A stretch of DNA of 64,000 nucleotides from Xiphias gladius (lineage: Eukaryota > Chordata > Actinopteri > Istiophoriformes > Xiphiidae): positions 15,905,501 to 15,969,500 of the forward strand of contig NC_053422.1 in NCBI RefSeq assembly GCF_016859285.1. The letters are read 5' to 3'. Below, piece by piece: positions 31,328-52,354 of the stretch. The notes under the pieces are model-generated. The model made no database searches. It was not told the DNA's origin and saw nothing but the letters and a program-made list of their open reading frames with translations. The position numbers were made by a program, and so were the translations under genes. Within the stretch, counting starts at the first letter, position 1. Every line of letters starts with the position of its first letter.

Positions 31328-31596
31328 GAGACATAAACCATCAACAGCGCCATGAAAAATGGTGTCACACATTTTCTCCTTTTAACAGAGGCATAATGAG
31401 ACGAACATTTATGAGAGTCAAATGAAAAACGGCATGAAACATTTCAAAAACATTAACTGTACGTACCAAATATTATTTTTTATGTGTTTCTAAAGGTAAC
31501 CTTGTCTCTTAGGATGAAATTATCTTAATATAACCCACAGTAAATTATCTGTGAGTGCAAGAAAAATCTTAAATGGGAACTGAGACATGGTCTTAC

Positions 31597-33951
<2,355 letters not shown>

Positions 33952-34159
33952 CAATATCCAGCAAAAATATTAATACACAAAAGCCCGTTACTGCAACAAA
34001 TAATTATCTATATCCAACCCATGGTGTGTGGAATATTTACAAATAGCACAACACAATTCCATCGAAAGACGAGCTTGATTCAACTGCCTTCTCTGCTTCT
34101 TTGAGGGGGCAAACAAAAGCTTTGTGAGGGGAGGGACAAGGTACTCTAAGGTTTCCCAA

Positions 34160-34182
34160 TGTAATCCTGACACCCAGAGGTC
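34160..34182 (-). promoter_or_regulatory. CSE/CTCF-like promoter element of VE5
   Basis: Minus strand CCTCTGGGTGTCAGGATTAC, about 220 bp upstream of the ATG. Confidence 0.72.
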
Positions 34183-34469
34183 ATAGGAGAGGTACTACGC
34201 TATATATTCTCCAAATTAAAAGAAAAAAAACTCAAACTACTGGTGCTCATATACAATCAAGATTTCAAAATTTATGTCCTTGACCAAGGTGTTCACGTTG
34301 TGTGACAAATACAATATCAGCCGGACGTTTCTAGTAAACTGTGGAGAGAAAGTGTTAGTTAAAACATCCTGCAGATAATGGACTTGCAAAAATGATGCTA
34401 TTTAGTAAGTTTCTATATTTAATGTTGTTTGTACACCTCGTTCCACACTTACACAAACATCCAACTCGT

Positions 34470-34490
34470 TTCTGCACCATAGACACATAT
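34470..34490 (+). promoter_or_regulatory. Weak RE1-like site
   Basis: TTCTGCACC-at-AGACACATAT, 12 of 19: good left half only. Probably decayed. Confidence 0.35.
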
Positions 34491-34734
34491 CCGAACCCTG
34501 CGTTTTGCTTTATCGAAAGTAGTCCAGCCTCATGCACATTACTCACCCAAAACAACGGACACACCAGCAACTTCCTGTATATTGTTTTGTAGGATATGGA
34601 TGAATGTTTATAAAAATATCCCAGACAGTCGGCACAAACATACTTTTTTTTTTTTTTGGGGGGGGGGGTTCGTTCTTTCTTTTTTTTTAATTTCTCATGT
34701 GTTGATTTCTTTCGGAAGAGTACAGCCAGAACAA

Positions 34735-34755
34735 ATCTGCACCGTGGACGGCGAT
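34735..34755 (+). promoter_or_regulatory. RE1/NRSE-like site
   Basis: ATCTGCACC-gt-GGACGGCGAT, 14 of 19 positions; about 485 bp 3' of VE4, just outside the module shared with VE12. Confidence 0.6.
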
Positions 34756-34816
34756 CATAATTGGCCAAGGACTGTGGTCTTTAAAATGGAGGACAGAAGA
34801 TATACTATTTTATCAA

Positions 34817-35239
34817 TGTTTCTCTATTTTAAATGTTTGGGGTTCATCAGCTTACATAGTCTTGAAAGTGTTAAAAAACAAGTGCTAAGTGAAGCAGGGA
34901 TAAGCAGATGAGCAGTTTGAATCTTTTCGACACAGCAAAGCAAAGGAACTCAGCCTTTTAGTACACTGACTTGTATACATCGCTTCCTATGGACAATGTT
35001 CGCTGAACACTGTATCTCTCAATGAGGTCAGACTGACGGGTAAAGGTCCAAATAATAAGCATTAAACTTGTATTCAGAAGTGTAATATGGTCGAGATTGT
35101 GTTGAGCTGTTTGGTACTGTTCTGTGAACGAAGGGCTTTAGAAAGATGATAAAAAAGAAAATATACTACTAATCACAAAGCAATAACAAAGCAAAATGCA
35201 AATGAACATGCTATGTATCACATTTTTTCAAGCTCTTAC
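34817..35239. repeat. Flank module shared by VE4 and VE12, copy 2
   Basis: Counterpart of 7799-8216, collinear over about 420 bp up to the splice donor with few differences by eye. Confidence 0.92.
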
Positions 35240-37597
<2,358 letters not shown>

Positions 37598-38134
37598 CCT
37601 TTCAGTTTAGATTATTATTTTAATATCCACGTATTGGTCCTTAAGACCAAGGAAGCTGCCTAAGCCACAAAATATACAGTGGAAATGTGTCCCATATTTT
37701 CAACTTATCTATGTACGAATGCCACAGCGGCAACACTCGTTTGTGTTGAGGGTATACCGTCTCCTGTCTGTCGACCAGAACAAAACCTCTCTGGAAGGGG
37801 CAGGGCCAACACTATGACCCAACAGTCGATGCTGATATGACACTGACACCATGTGGACAGAACACATTATCACCTACCCTCAAAGCAAACCGCGACATAA
37901 AGGAAGATACCAATGTGTCGTAGAATTGTAGCAAATTGTAGTTCCTTAACTACAAATAATTAATATTTTTCTGGCCATGCTTGAATGTAGGTTACACACA
38001 ATTATCTCTGAATGTTATATTTTTTCTACTAATCCAGGTAGCTAGTTTCCCTTCATTTATGTATAGTGTGACATCCAATTCAAAGATTCTGATAATTGCT
38101 TACATTGTGTAATCATCACGGTAAACACAATGTC
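37598..38134. repeat. Upstream region duplicated between VE4 and VE3, copy 1
   Basis: The 5' leader, promoter element and about 280 bp further upstream match 41322-41859 with only a few changes. Similarity ends abruptly after GGTAAACAC.ATGTC. Confidence 0.92.
37838..37858 (-). promoter_or_regulatory. CSE/CTCF-like promoter element of VE4
   Basis: Minus strand CCACATGGTGTCAGTGTCA, about 250 bp upstream of the ATG; identical in VE3. Confidence 0.8.
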
Positions 38135-38518
38135 TGTTTACATTTCATTGCCACGAAACAATTAGATACATGGACAAAAACATTATGGCAAAGTGTGTAC
38201 TGAAGTTCATTAGCTAAAAATGTACTTTCCCAACAATGTATCCAGACTGGACGGGGTAATGGATATTACTTACGCAAGTTTAAAAGTGTCCTAATGGGCT
38301 TTTGTAATGCAAGTACATGGGAAGGTGGACAAGACACATCCAGATTTCTAAAAAACGGTAGTTTGGAAAGTAACAAAACTGAGTGATTTGTAGTAATGTG
38401 TTAAAATACAAACCACAAGTTTGGTCCTTGAAATCCATCAATGAAATACATACAGCTGTAAAACGAAGCTTACTTTCTGATTTGAAAATCACTTCACTTT
38501 GACCAAAGGTGACTCAGT

Positions 38519-38539
38519 GTCAGCACCATGGACAGCTCT
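38519..38539 (+). promoter_or_regulatory. RE1/NRSE silencer site (module copy)
   Basis: GTCAGCACC-at-GGACAGCTCT, 16 of 19; identical to 31150 and 42264. Confidence 0.82.
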
Positions 38540-38675
38540 GTGAAATATGCCCCTATGTTGCCATATGTTTCCTCATAGAGTTGCCTCAACACATTGCTCA
38601 GAACAGACACTGAACTGAAACTCAAATTAATACTTGAGAATCACAAAATTGTTACCGGTACCACCAAAACTACAC

Positions 38676-38696
38676 TTCAGCACCTTGAACAGCGCT
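38676..38696 (+). promoter_or_regulatory. RE1/NRSE silencer site (module copy)
   Basis: TTCAGCACC-tt-GAACAGCGCT, 17 of 19; again 157 bp from its partner. Confidence 0.85.
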
Positions 38697-38963
38697 GAGA
38701 CATAAACCATCAACAGCGCCTTGAAAAATTGTATCACGCATTTTCTTCTTTTAACAGAGGCATAAGGGACATTTATGAGACTTAAATGAAAACGGCATGA
38801 AACATTTCAAAACTTTCATTGTACGTAGATCGAAATAATAGGTTTATATGTTACCAGAAGTAATCTTATAGGTCAGAAAGAAATGATCTTAATGTAAACC
38901 ACAGTAAATTATCTGCGAGTGCATGAAAAATATCTTGAAATTAAAATCGAAACATGGTCTTAC

Positions 38964-41321
<2,358 letters not shown>

Positions 41322-41859
41322 CCTTTCAGTTTAGATTATTATTTTAATATCCACGTATTGGTCCTTAAGACCAAGGAAGCTGCCTAAGCCACAAAATATA
41401 CAGTGGAAATGTGTCCCATATTTTCAACTTTAACTATGTACGAATGCCACAGCGGCAACACTCGTTTGTGTTGAGGGTATACCGTCTCCTGTCTGTCGAC
41501 CAGAACAAAACCTCTCTGGAAGGGGCAGGGCCAACACTATGACCCAACAGTCGATGCTGATATGACACTGACACCATGTGGACAGAACACATTATCACCT
41601 ACCCTCAAAGCAAACCGCGACATAAAGGAAGATACCAATGTGTCGTAGAATTGTAGCAAATTGTAGTTCCTTAACTACAAATAATTAATGTTTTTCTGCC
41701 CATGCTTGAATGTAGGTTACACACAATTATCTCTGAATGTTATATTTTTTCTACTAATCCAGGTAGCTAGTTTCCCTTCATTTATGTATAGTGTGACATC
41801 CAATTCAAAGATTCTGATAATTGCTTACATTGTGTAATCATCACGGTAAACACGATGTC
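41322..41859. repeat. Upstream region duplicated between VE3 and VE4, copy 2
   Basis: Counterpart of 37598-38134, including the promoter element at 41563. Confidence 0.92.
41563..41583 (-). promoter_or_regulatory. CSE/CTCF-like promoter element of VE3
   Basis: Minus strand CCACATGGTGTCAGTGTCA, about 250 bp upstream of the ATG. Confidence 0.8.
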
Positions 41860-42263
41860 CACAATAATGTTTTTGTCTTCTTTACATTATTGCTTCGTTT
41901 CAGTGCCGTATAAACAGAGTTTGTACTGAATATCCTTAATAAAAATGTTAATTTGGCAAAACTTATCCAGACTGGATGCGGTGTAAAGGACATTACTCAA
42001 GCAAGTCTGAAAGGTGTGCTAATGGGCTTCGATAATGCAAGTACACTGGAACCACTGGGTCCTGGAAAGGTGGACAAGATACATCCAGATTTCTAAAACA
42101 TGGTAGTGTCGAAAGTAACAAACTCAGTGATTTGTAGTAAATGTGTTAAAATACAAACCACAAGTTTGGTCCTTGAAATCCATCAATGAAATACATAAAG
42201 CTGTAAAACGAAGCTTACTTTCTGATTTGAAAATCACTTCACTTTGACCAAAGGTGACTCAGT

Positions 42264-42284
42264 GTCAGCACCATGGACAGCTCT
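42264..42284 (+). promoter_or_regulatory. RE1/NRSE silencer site (module copy)
   Basis: GTCAGCACC-at-GGACAGCTCT, 16 of 19. Confidence 0.82.
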
Positions 42285-42420
42285 GTGAAATATGCCCCTA
42301 TGTTGCCATATGTTTCCTCATAGAGTTGCCTCAAAACATTGCTCAGAACAGACACTGAACTGAAACTCAAATTCATCCTTGAAAATCACCAAATTGTTAC
42401 CGGTACCACAAAAACTACAC

Positions 42421-42441
42421 TTCAGCACCTTGAACAGCGCT
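42421..42441 (+). promoter_or_regulatory. RE1/NRSE silencer site (module copy)
   Basis: TTCAGCACC-tt-GAACAGCGCT, 17 of 19, 157 bp from its partner. Confidence 0.85.
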
Positions 42442-42708
42442 GAGACATAAACCATCAACAGCGCCTTGAAAAATTGTATCACGCATTTTCTTCTTTTAAC
42501 AGAGGCATAAGGGACATTTATGAGACTTAAATGAAAACGGCATGAAACATTTCAAAACTTTCATTATACGTAGATCGAAATAATAGGTTTATATGTTACC
42601 AGAAGTAATCTTATAGGTCAGAAAGAAATGATCTTAATGTAAACCACAGTAAATTATCTGCGAGTGCATGAAAAATATCTTGAAATTAAAATCGAAACAT
42701 GGTCTTAC

Positions 42709-45060
<2,352 letters not shown>

Positions 45061-45315
45061 TGTGAACCAAAAGAAAAAAAAAAAGGCTGCCCTCCTTGAA
45101 GTAAATACAGTGATCCAGTTGCTCATCGAATCAGTCTAATTAGATCCATCTCACCAGTCTAGAAAAAAGAAGCCTTCACAGGTCAGTATTAACCGCTATT
45201 CATTTTACTTGATACATAGCCTAGGATGTGTACGTCGTAAGCATACCAGCTCCATCAGAGATGATCCAAGGATGGGCAGGGCCTCTGCAGAATGAGCAGC
45301 ACAACCATTATCTAG

Positions 45316-45340
45316 GCCACACTGGCACCATGTGGCCACC
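45316..45340 (-). promoter_or_regulatory. CSE/CTCF-like promoter element of VE2
   Basis: Minus strand GGCCACATGGTGCCAGTGTG, about 265 bp upstream of the ATG. It is embedded in a short inverted repeat (GGCCACA...TGTGGC). Confidence 0.75.
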
Positions 45341-45853
45341 GGGCTACAATACGATACGGAATCACACTTAAAAAAGGGGACAGGCGATGAGCCTGTTAAA
45401 ATTTCCCGCAAATTCTCACTCTGTGACGGAAGCTTAGGTCTGCCTCTGCCAGCAAGTCACCTACATGTTTTGTATATTTCCCAGCAGCCTCCAATTAGGG
45501 TGAGAAAGACGTCGGGCCAATTGACAACTAATGGGACAAACGATAACAACTGAATTTAAATGCATTGTTTATGTGTATTGTTAAATGACATGTAACCTCG
45601 TGAACTTCAAATTATGTCGGAGTATTGTAATGTAGGCAGGATAGAACAGGAAACACATACTGTAACTCTGCTCCACAACTCTATTTTGTAAAATACACTA
45701 TGTATTCGTTTTGACTAATAATAAATACGTGGCTTAAAGATACTAACTGAATGGGGGAAAACAGACTTAATTCGGAACAACAGGTCAAGTGAACATTCAC
45801 TTAGGTCTACCTGTCATTAGTTGAATTGCCAAGGGGGGGAATGGGCACACGAT

Positions 45854-45874
45854 TTCAGCACCAAGGACAGCGCA
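45854..45874 (+). promoter_or_regulatory. RE1/NRSE silencer site, near-consensus
   Basis: TTCAGCACC-aa-GGACAGCGCA, 18 of 19 positions. About 145 bp 3' of the VE1 donor. Confidence 0.92.
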
Positions 45875-46018
45875 ATTTCACATCAACTGAGTCAAAAGAG
45901 CACAGAAAAAACGAAAGTAAAATTAAAAAAAAAATCTACTTCTACAATCGTATGAACAACTATTCAGTAATAGCGTGTCAAAGCATGAGGTCATGTAAGT
46001 AAGAAAAAAAACATTTAC

Positions 46019-48379
<2,361 letters not shown>

Positions 48380-48592
48380 TGTTTGGCAAAAAAAAGCCTT
48401 TTAATCAACGGTCTTAAAACCGTCAACAAAATTCATAAGGGATTTTCAGTTTCTTCGTGGGGATAATAAACAATAAAGGTCTGCCGGAACCATCATTAAA
48501 TCAGAAGGATGAAGGCTGAATGGTCCGATCTTTCAACCCCTCTCTGAGTTGCTACCGAATGCACACGTAAAAAAAAAAAAAAGATGCCCCCC

Positions 48593-48594
<2 letters not shown>

Positions 48595-48683
<89 letters not shown>
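48595..48683. repeat. (CA)n microsatellite in VE1 promoter
   Basis: 89 bp of uninterrupted CA dinucleotides between the VE1 promoter element and its ATG. A poly-A run (48569-48580) and a CCCCCC stretch adjoin it. Confidence 0.98.
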
Positions 48684-48684
<1 letters not shown>

Positions 48685-48703
48685 CCACTGTGGTTATATA
48701 TAG

Positions 48704-48726
48704 TGTAACAGCACCACCTATTGTCA
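48704..48726 (-). promoter_or_regulatory. CSE/CTCF-like promoter element of VE1
   Basis: Minus strand TGACAATAGGTGGTGCTGTT, with the AGGTGGTGCTG core resembling the general CTCF motif. It lies about 336 bp from the ATG; subtracting the 89-bp CA repeat gives about 247 bp, the spacing of the other exons. Confidence 0.72.
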
Positions 48727-49949
48727 CTGCAGCTATGCTACGGTGGCGAGGAAACGCGTCCTTCCAGTTTAGCCTGTGTGAATTCGCTGGAAAACATCCC
48801 ACGTCCGGATTTCGGCAGTAGAGGCTTTAGGCAGAAGTTATAATCACACCAGCTATGAAAAGGGTCTTAAGGGCGGATCCTGGAAAGCACAATGAATATT
48901 TCAAAATAGAGAGTGGTGCTTCTGTCCCGCAAATAGCTAGTAAATATTAGTCATCAAAATGACTGTTTGCTAAAACGGTCGACCTTGAATGTTGTCACAG
49001 TGGATGTGAAACGCGACCGCCCATTATCTATTAAGAAAGTAAATAACAGTTTTATTTTTTCTACAGACAATTTAGAAAGTATTGGCAACTAAGTGTGTCG
49101 AGATGTAACAGAAGCTGGATGCACGGAAATTTGCTCACCTGCAAAAACAACAAGAGTAAGAATGAATTTCAAAGTTTCCTGGAAAGAGCGATGCAGTTTA
49201 ATACTAATTATTGCGAAAAGTTCATTTCTCTGCATGAAAGGTTAAATCCAAACACGGATAAATGTTCATTTATTAATTAATTCAGCATTGGAAATTGTAT
49301 TCGCCATATAACCTGAATTGTGTGCTTTCTCTCGACATATTTCACCGTTTTGTGACCCTGCTGAACGGCTGTGCATTGCAATTGTGCAAGTAACAGTAAT
49401 GAACGCATTGAACGTGTATCATCTGAACACTGGCTCTTGTTTTTTTTTTTTTTTCCCAGACTTGGGACCAAATTATATAATTCTTTCCAGGAAACTTATT
49501 GTTAATATGGAATTATTCGAAAATCACGGACCCGTAAGATAAAGCTTCACCCCTTTTTTTTTTTTTTTTTACTGTGTTGGTCCTAATGTAGCTAAAGCTG
49601 CAGGCATTCACATTGTATCTGCCGAAACCCTGTGTGTTCTGCTCAGCACACTCCCACAACCCTTCTCCTATTGCAGGGGTGAGCAGTGACATCTCATGGA
49701 TTAAACCCGCAAGTGCTGCAATGATGAGACCACTCATATGGCAGCTGTGCATCGGTCATATGTCATGTTTCCTTGTTCCCCTTGCAGCAGCCTTCCCACA
49801 CTGCAGCAGTGCAGGGGAAAGTCCAGAAAAAGAAAAAAAAAACGTGACAGAAAAAAGACAAAAATGATGAGCGTTCACAGCAGCTAGGAAACAGAGTGAC
49901 CTACATAATAAAAAACCCGAACCTGCCCACCCCTCCCACCTGCTACGGC

Positions 49950-49973
49950 TACGTATACGCGCGCATGCACGTG
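49950..49973. other. Alternating purine-pyrimidine tract (possible Z-DNA)
   Basis: 24 consecutive bases alternate pyrimidine and purine, including CGCGCGCATG. Such tracts can adopt the Z form under supercoiling; function is inferred only. Confidence 0.6.
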
Positions 49974-50008
49974 CTCCGCAGCATTCTGCATCAGTTCCTC
50001 CCATTTTG

Positions 50009-50030
50009 CTGGGGGCGGGGAACGGGCGGG
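50009..50030 (+). promoter_or_regulatory. Tandem GC boxes
   Basis: Two Sp1-type boxes (GGGGGCGGGG and CGGGCGGG) in a CpG-containing segment of an otherwise AT-rich gap. Possible promoter or enhancer; no transcript is evident. Confidence 0.5.
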
Positions 50031-50089
50031 CTTGTCAGAATACTAAATCACAGGCCCCTTCACCATGGCAACGCGGCTCCTGTAGGCAG

Positions 50090-50110
50090 GTCACTGTCTA
50101 TGGTGCTGAA
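50090..50110 (-). promoter_or_regulatory. RE1/NRSE-like site, opposite orientation
   Basis: Minus strand TTCAGCACC-at-AGACAGTGAC, 16 of 19 positions with a perfect left half. The only RE1 in the window on the minus strand and the only one 5' of the alpha array, 80 bp from the GC boxes. Confidence 0.68.
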
Positions 50111-50131
50111 AGCAAGCGTGCGCCCAGGAAG

Positions 50132-50150
50132 GAAGGAAGGAAGGAAGCAG
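50132..50150. repeat. (GGAA)n short tandem repeat
   Basis: About five GGAA units; the unit is a potential ETS-factor core. Short and possibly neutral. Confidence 0.8.
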
Positions 50151-52300
50151 AGGGGGAGGGATGCAAGAGCTGTGAACGCTGCAGACAAAATAAAAGTCAG
50201 CTGAATCCACACACCCTAAATTTATTAATTCTCTAAAATATGTAAGACGCATCTTAGCCTTCCTTCCCTTATAGTTTATTTACAATAATTATTTTGTGAT
50301 GAATGTTTCAGTGGGGGGAGGCATGTACTTGTAGTGCAGACAATTTGTATAAGAGAAAAACACAAAATATCCCTTTTAAAATCTAAATTTTGCCTCCAGT
50401 ATTACAAAAATTATGCATTGCAAGAGAGACCCCGGATATATGCTGATAAATAAAATACTGTACATTATAGCATGATGTATGGTCTGCATGTGTTAGCCTA
50501 CTAGTGTCAGCTGGTGGTTGTTGTTTTAGTGTTTTTTTTGTTTTTTTTCCCCACACCGGTGCATTGTTGTGTCACGTACCAGTGTACCACCCTGCCAGAG
50601 GAACAGTGCTGCAGACAACGGGCAGTGTGAGAGTCTCCTCTCAGAGTCAAGTGGTGTTGAGAAAGGAAACTGAGAGATGTTTCTTGTCCCACCCTGCTCC
50701 AACCAAACACAATATTATCAAAACCAGACTCCATATTAAAGCTTTTATTCTTGCTTTATTTGAAAGACATCACAAAGACACTAACCTCTTGAGTGCTAAA
50801 AAGTGCTACTAAACTTTGTGGATATGGAGGACACTTAATCCAAATAACTCCTCCTGTGGGCCTACATTTCAAGCTCTCCTGCACACACAAAGAGACAGAA
50901 AGAGAGACAGACAAACTCATTAGGCCACATTCAGAAAAAAAAAAAATCCTGCAAAAATGCATCATCTGTAAAACAGTTTTAACACTTAACCAAACCTGCT
51001 GATGAGATTTTGTATTACAGTATGATAAAATGGATCATCATATGCTAACTACACACTAATTCAGCTTTTCCAATTGTGACCTTGAGCACAATTCATCAGA
51101 GCTTCAGTTGAGACATAATGTGTTTTCCTATAAATGTTAAATATTTTTGGCATTGTGTTTCTCTGCAGGATAAAGATGGCCACGGTGTCCTCACACATGG
51201 TGGATGTGCTGACTGTGAATAGGGGAGACAGCACAGAAGGGGCACATAGCTGGTGCCTGTTTCCACTGCCATCATACATGAGAGAGGTATTGTCATGAAA
51301 AATACCACAGATCCCTGCCTGTGGAAATGTCCCTCTTGTTTTGAATGTTGCACTTGAATTACTTAAAATGTTTTTTTAAAATCATTCAATCATTCAATTA
51401 AAAGACTTATACTTAGATCAGAAGGAAAAAAAACACTCTTTATTGGCCTAAACTGGACTGGAGCCCTGGGCATCGTAATGATCTGCAAGCCTTAGTGATC
51501 CTCAGTCTGTCAAGAAATTGATATGGATGGATTTTTTTTTTTAAAAGTAACGACTTAGATGCCATTTTTACCAAAAGTGGAAATATGGAAAGCAAGTATT
51601 GCCTCCTGGATAAGTATTTTAAATCAATAAACTTTTTACAAGAGTAAAACCTTTCCTAAAATGTTCAAATGATGTATTCTTGCTGCATGTGAACAAGGAC
51701 ACATGAAGATATTCATTGTGGAAAGAGCTCTTTTTAACAGTATTGAAGCTTTTGAGGAGGCAGAGTCTCCTACCCCTCACTGGTTTACATGCCTGAAAGT
51801 GAATCAGAGTCATTTAAATACATTACAATTTGGAAATATTATCTGAATAAAGGTTCAGTATTTACACTGCACTAAATCATATACAAGGGTTTGTTTGACG
51901 CTGAATGACATGCACATAAGCATGCTACCTATGGGATGTCAAGTTTACTAATTTAATTTGGCAGTGTGAGGTCAGTGCTTTCAAGGAAAGGTGTCCATGT
52001 CTTCCGGTTAAGTGGATGCTCCCAACTGTTGAGTAGGTGAGATAAAAATGTTAAATGGATAAAGTTTTTGTTTTGTTGTGAGCAATATCACAGAACATTT
52101 TTACGCAGTATCACTGCAACCATGACTACTTCTATGATTATTTGAATGCATACAGGGTGAAGAAGTTATTACACAGCATTATTTAACTATCACTTATTAA
52201 GATTTTCCTTAATTACTATTTATTTCAACAACACCCAGTAAGTCCAGACTCAGTCTTTTGTGGCTGAAAAGCCTTGTTGCAGAGTTTAAAGTAATGCTAA

Positions 52301-52354
52301 TGCACTAACATTGCACTTAATGCTAATAGTTGCATTAAGTGCAATGTTAGTGCA
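52301..52354. repeat. Perfect 23-bp inverted repeat with 8-base loop
   Basis: Arms 52301-52323 and 52332-52354 are exact reverse complements around TAATAGTT. It can form a 23-bp hairpin or cruciform. Pairing does not extend outward. No gene nearby. Confidence 0.95.

Larger units (their letters stand above)
30126..31596. other. Intergenic region VE5-VE6
   Basis: Largest spacer inside the array. It holds the VE6 leader and promoter element, four RE1-like sites (30499, 30670, 31150, 31307), a fossil EC6 fragment (30881-30916) and the flank module shared with VE2 and VE3. No functional gene beyond these. Confidence 0.65.
30917..31596. repeat. Flank module shared by VE5, VE3 and VE2, copy 1
   Basis: About 680 bp closely similar to 38230-38963 and 41955-42708. 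Contains the paired RE1 sites 157 bp apart. This copy is truncated at the fossil EC6 fragment; the other two extend about 70 bp further. Confidence 0.92.
33952..35239. other. Intergenic region VE4-VE5
   Basis: VE5 leader and promoter element, two imperfect RE1-like sites (34470, 34735), a T14-G11 homopolymer junction at 34644-34668 that is prone to slippage or assembly error, and the flank module shared with VE12. Confidence 0.65.
37598..38963. other. Intergenic region VE3-VE4
   Basis: Made of the duplicated VE4 upstream block (to 38134), about 95 bp of unassigned sequence, and the VE3 flank module with its RE1 pair. No extra gene. Confidence 0.65.
38230..38963. repeat. Flank module shared by VE5, VE3 and VE2, copy 2
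   Basis: Matches 41955-42708 over its full length and 30917-31596 from about 38306 onward. Confidence 0.92.
41322..42708. other. Intergenic region VE2-VE3
   Basis: Duplicated VE3 upstream block, about 95 bp of unassigned AT-rich sequence, then the VE2 flank module with two RE1 sites. No extra gene. Confidence 0.65.
41955..42708. repeat. Flank module shared by VE5, VE3 and VE2, copy 3
   Basis: Third copy, immediately 3' of the VE2 donor; nearest to the VE3 copy. Confidence 0.92.
45061..46018. other. Intergenic region VE1-VE2
   Basis: VE2 leader and promoter element and the best RE1 of the window (45854). No other feature recognised. Confidence 0.6.

Noticed and set aside
34355-34911. Open frames on both strands around 34.4-34.9 kb
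   Set aside because: They run through homopolymer T/G and RE1-like sequence with no family similarity; part is the module shared with VE12.
48595-48683. CRISPR-like array
   Set aside because: Simple dinucleotide repeat in a vertebrate locus; no spacers.
48593-48802. Open frames of poly-Cys/Val or poly-Thr/His across 48.5-48.8 kb
   Set aside because: Translation of the CA microsatellite only.
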